A DNA stretch of 64,000 nt from Alcaligenaceae bacterium (GTDB lineage Bacteria > Pseudomonadota > Gammaproteobacteria > Burkholderiales > Burkholderiaceae_B): NCBI GenBank assembly GCA_013416455.1, contig JACCES010000001.1:248001-312000 (forward strand). The letters are read 5' to 3'. The stretch's first letter is position 1; the number at the start of each line of letters is the position of its first letter. Shown piece after piece: positions 61,762 to 64,000 of this stretch. A program made the translations under genes and the position numbers. Below the pieces are notes generated by a model. That model did no database searches, was not told the origin of the DNA, and was given only the letters and a program-made list of their open reading frames with translations.

Positions 61762-63462
61762 CTATTGCCCATCCATTGCGACCAGCATTTCCTGCAAAAT
61801 CGCTTGACGCTTTAGACGGTCACTCGAAACATCCCCGAGGCGCTGCAAGATTTCCACGATGCGAGTGAAAACTTCAGTTGTAGCCGCGCTGTGCTGTTGC
61901 ATAACGCCAATTATTTTCTGCGCTTGCTGTTCAGCCGATCTTGAGTTCAATTGAACGATTCCAGCTCCGCAAAGGTGAGCTCGGACCATGGTTAGGACGT
62001 GCCACTTGAATCGCTTCATATTCTGAGGAACTGTTCTGTTGGAAACCAATAGGTGGAACCTATACATGGTCAGGCAAGCGGCGTAAAAGACCGACTCTTT
62101 TACGTTGTCCGCGAACATGGTGTCGGTGAGCTCTTCATACATTTGTTTTGGATAACGGCCAGACAGTTCGGGCTTGTTACACCACATGGCGGCGACGCAC
62201 TTTGCGGCATTATTGAGCGAAGAAATTCGTACAGCGGGGATTCCAAGGCCTACATACTGTCGGTCACGTCGTTCAAGGTATAGGCGGCTATCTTCGCCTT
62301 CAAACGTGTTGAAATAATGTTCGACACGTTTGATGATGGGACGCAGTGACAAGAACTGTGTGTCCTCGACCTTGCTCTGACTGTTAGTGGCCTTAACCAA
62401 ATCAGAGAAGACATCTTCAAGCTGCGTCTTGACTACCTTTATATTCACCATAACATCGCCAAGGGAATCTCGCTTTTGGAAAAGCACGTTCGAAGTTTGG
62501 CAACCGTTAACGATCTGATAGTTAGTGAGGTGTAATGTTGTCCCCTGCAACTTCACTTCGGGACATACCAGCGTGATGCCGTTGTTGAGTACAGGGAAGC
62601 GGCTGGCCCCCTCCGAAGCCAAGGTCGCTGCGATCGATGCGTTCACTACATTATCCTCGCCAAGGAAGGATCGAACGTTTTCTTCGAACACTTGGCCACG
62701 AAGGTTCCCATCCGTAGTGACCAACAGGTTGTTCACAAAATCGCTTGCCTTCACTACTGCAAGGTAAGCCTCATCAATGCCCACAATGTTCGGTAATGCT
62801 GCATGGCTGAAGACTGGCAGGCTCGCCTCAATACCGGAGTATGTGCTGACCCACAACTTGGTCAGATCTTCACGATCCAAAAAGCGAACGTCGATTTCAT
62901 GGAAAAGGCCCAGCGCAGCCAATTGGCCGACAAAGTCTCTTAGGGCTGTCTCGAGTGCATCAGGCTTCTGATATATGCCAGTACTGACGAAGCGAGCCGT
63001 TAACGACGGCCGACCGTTGCGAAGCTTGGGGACCTCTTTGACCACAACGTCGAACATGGCTCTGGCTTCAACCAAAACCTCGTCGGTAGCCGCATATGGC
63101 GTCTGATTAATGAAACGCAGGATGCCCTCCTTGAACTTGAGGAAATCGCCAAGGTCGAACGTCTCGCTCCGCTTTGCCTGAACGAAAATGATATCTACAT
63201 CATGATTGCGGCGGGGCGCCGCAAAGATCGCCCGTGTGTCTTCGGCGGAGGTTGCGACGCTTTCGTTGATAATGACCGAAACACCGTCAATGCCGTCATC
63301 GCCGGTGGAAGTGACCGCGTCGTCCAGATCGAAAGTGCTGCTGTATCGATTGGCAATCACACAGTGTGTTGTGAATTTCTCGAACTGAGTTGCCTCATCA
63401 TCCGCTTCGAGGCCGAAACTCTTAATGAAGCTATCGAAGTGCGCCTGAATGATCCGGTGCAT
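61762..63462 (-). CDS. AIPR-family protein (abortive infection/phage resistance)
   Basis: A 566-residue AIPR protein. Family members are linked to abortive phage infection. The N-terminal 120 residues contain a nuclease-like pattern (GDDGIDGVSVIIN near 55-66 and IIFVQAKRSETFD near 92-104) that fits the PD-(D/E)xK core with a GxDG and a QxK motif. The AIPR signature appears as FPVLNNGITLVCPEVKLQGTTLHLTNYQIVNGCQTSNVLF. The ATG at 63462 lacks a good ribosome site; TTG two codons upstream is possible. GC content is lower than the core genome. Its neighbours are an IS66 remnant and an IS30 transposase, as expected of a defence island. No partner methyltransferase is visible. Confidence 0.85.
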   Translation of the reverse strand: MHRIIQAHFDSFIKSFGLEADDEATQFEKFTTHCVIANRYSSTFDLDDAVTSTGDDGIDGVSVIINESVATSAEDTRAIFAAPRRNHDVDIIFVQAKRSETFDLGDFLKFKEGILRFINQTPYAATDEVLVEARAMFDVVVKEVPKLRNGRPSLTARFVSTGIYQKPDALETALRDFVGQLAALGLFHEIDVRFLDREDLTKLWVSTYSGIEASLPVFSHAALPNIVGIDEAYLAVVKASDFVNNLLVTTDGNLRGQVFEENVRSFLGEDNVVNASIAATLASEGASRFPVLNNGITLVCPEVKLQGTTLHLTNYQIVNGCQTSNVLFQKRDSLGDVMVNIKVVKTQLEDVFSDLVKATNSQSKVEDTQFLSLRPIIKRVEHYFNTFEGEDSRLYLERRDRQYVGLGIPAVRISSLNNAAKCVAAMWCNKPELSGRYPKQMYEELTDTMFADNVKESVFYAACLTMYRFHLLVSNRTVPQNMKRFKWHVLTMVRAHLCGAGIVQLNSRSAEQQAQKIIGVMQQHSAATTEVFTRIVEILQRLGDVSSDRLKRQAILQEMLVAMDGQ

Positions 63463-63653
63463 TGCCAAAGTCGTTCCCCTTCAGATTTGTGGGCCGTAGT
63501 CTACCGACGACGGAGAAAAAATTCACCTCCAAGACATTCGTGACAGTGTCGTGCGTGTACTTGGAAAACAACCATGGGTCGATCTCGGTACTTACCTGAG
63601 GTTCATACGTTGCCAAAAGGTTTCGTCACGAATGTCCGCTTCTGGCTGCGGAT

Positions 63654-64000
63654 TCAACCGGTGGATGCAACGGTTTGGTTAAATCGTTGTGCCGGTGTTT
63701 CATGGTTTAAGGTTTTTCTCGGACGCTCATTCAATCGCCTCGCGATAGCGTTGAGCTTAGCTTGTGAGTAATCAGACAGGTCAATTCCCTTTGGTATATA
63801 CTGCCGCACAAGGCCGTTGGTGTTCTCATTGGTCCCGCGTTGCCAGGGATTCTGGGGATCGCAGAAAAACACCTTGATATCCGTTGCCAGAGTGAATCGC
63901 TTGTGATCGGCCATCTCCTTGCCCCGGTCCCAGGTAAGCGACTTATAGAGTTCCCGTGGCAGTTGTCGGGCATGCTTGATCAACCCATTGACCACCGTCT
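63654..64000 (-). CDS. IS30-family transposase, C-terminal part, runs off window edge
   Basis: The last 115 codons of an IS30 DDE transposase. Signatures are SLTWDRGKEMADH (catalytic D), FFCDPQNPWQRGTNENTNGLVRQYIPKG (catalytic E region) and RLNERPRKTLNHETPAQRF. The frame is intact to its stop at 63654 and stays open at the right edge, so the N-terminal part lies outside. The right inverted repeat of the element should be just below 63654. The stretch 63463-63653 shows no convincing gene. Confidence 0.93.
   Translation of the reverse strand, partial: TVVNGLIKHARQLPRELYKSLTWDRGKEMADHKRFTLATDIKVFFCDPQNPWQRGTNENTNGLVRQYIPKGIDLSDYSQAKLNAIARRLNERPRKTLNHETPAQRFNQTVASTG

Noticed and set aside
63431-63616. 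A 61-codon frame upstream of the AIPR gene
   Set aside because: It overlaps the AIPR start in another frame, shows no domain and has no ribosome site.

Overview
This 64 kb window is high-GC DNA from a soil- or host-associated betaproteobacterium, most likely of the Alcaligenaceae (Bordetella, Achromobacter, Pusillimonas or Castellaniella type). The inference rests on seven orphan Bug/TctC-type periplasmic binding proteins, each without TctA/TctB membrane partners, and on the many LysR, IclR, GntR and MocR regulators beside small catabolic operons. No rRNA or tRNA genes were seen.

Bases 1-26500 are a patchwork of catabolic units, mostly on the minus strand: an IclR/DapA-like/Bug unit; a yqjI-yqjH type PadR and ferric-siderophore reductase pair; a thiamine-diphosphate enzyme/Bug/MFS unit with a divergent LysR gene; paiB with an HSL-type esterase; a MocR regulator; a Bug/HpcH-aldolase pair; an RraA/DUF1932 dehydrogenase/Bug/amidohydrolase operon; and a quinone-oxidoreductase-like enzyme with LysR, Bug and LacI genes nearby.

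Bases 27900-33910 hold a nitrite-assimilation operon, nirC-nirB-nirD-cobA-cysG-like. A good sigma-54 promoter and an NtrC-type palindrome lie upstream. The last gene carries a decayed methyltransferase domain. A convergent diguanylate cyclase with a periplasmic solute-binding domain follows.

Bases 35700-49400 return to catabolism: hydantoinase/oxoprolinase A and B with a DAO-type flavoenzyme, divergent from an IclR gene with clear operators; two more Bug proteins; an Old Yellow Enzyme; a FadR-type regulator with a matching operator in front of an enolase-superfamily gene; and a DTW-domain tRNA-modifying enzyme. Bases 49500-58000 hold a second diguanylate cyclase, CheV, a DUF481 outer-membrane protein, a GT1 glycosyltransferase, an SRPBCC protein, and a divergent pair of DJ-1/PfpI and GlxA-type AraC genes.

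The right end (58000-64000) is an accessory island: a RelE-like toxin scrap, a HipBA system with four phased operator copies, an internally deleted IS66 element retaining both ends, an AIPR-family phage-resistance protein, and an IS30-type transposase running off the edge. Two dispersed repeat families also occur. One is a TTAA-flanked IS5-like MITE at about 2985 and 19626. The other is a double-hairpin intergenic element at about 28996 and 46164, with a fragment at 17244 that has become coding sequence.
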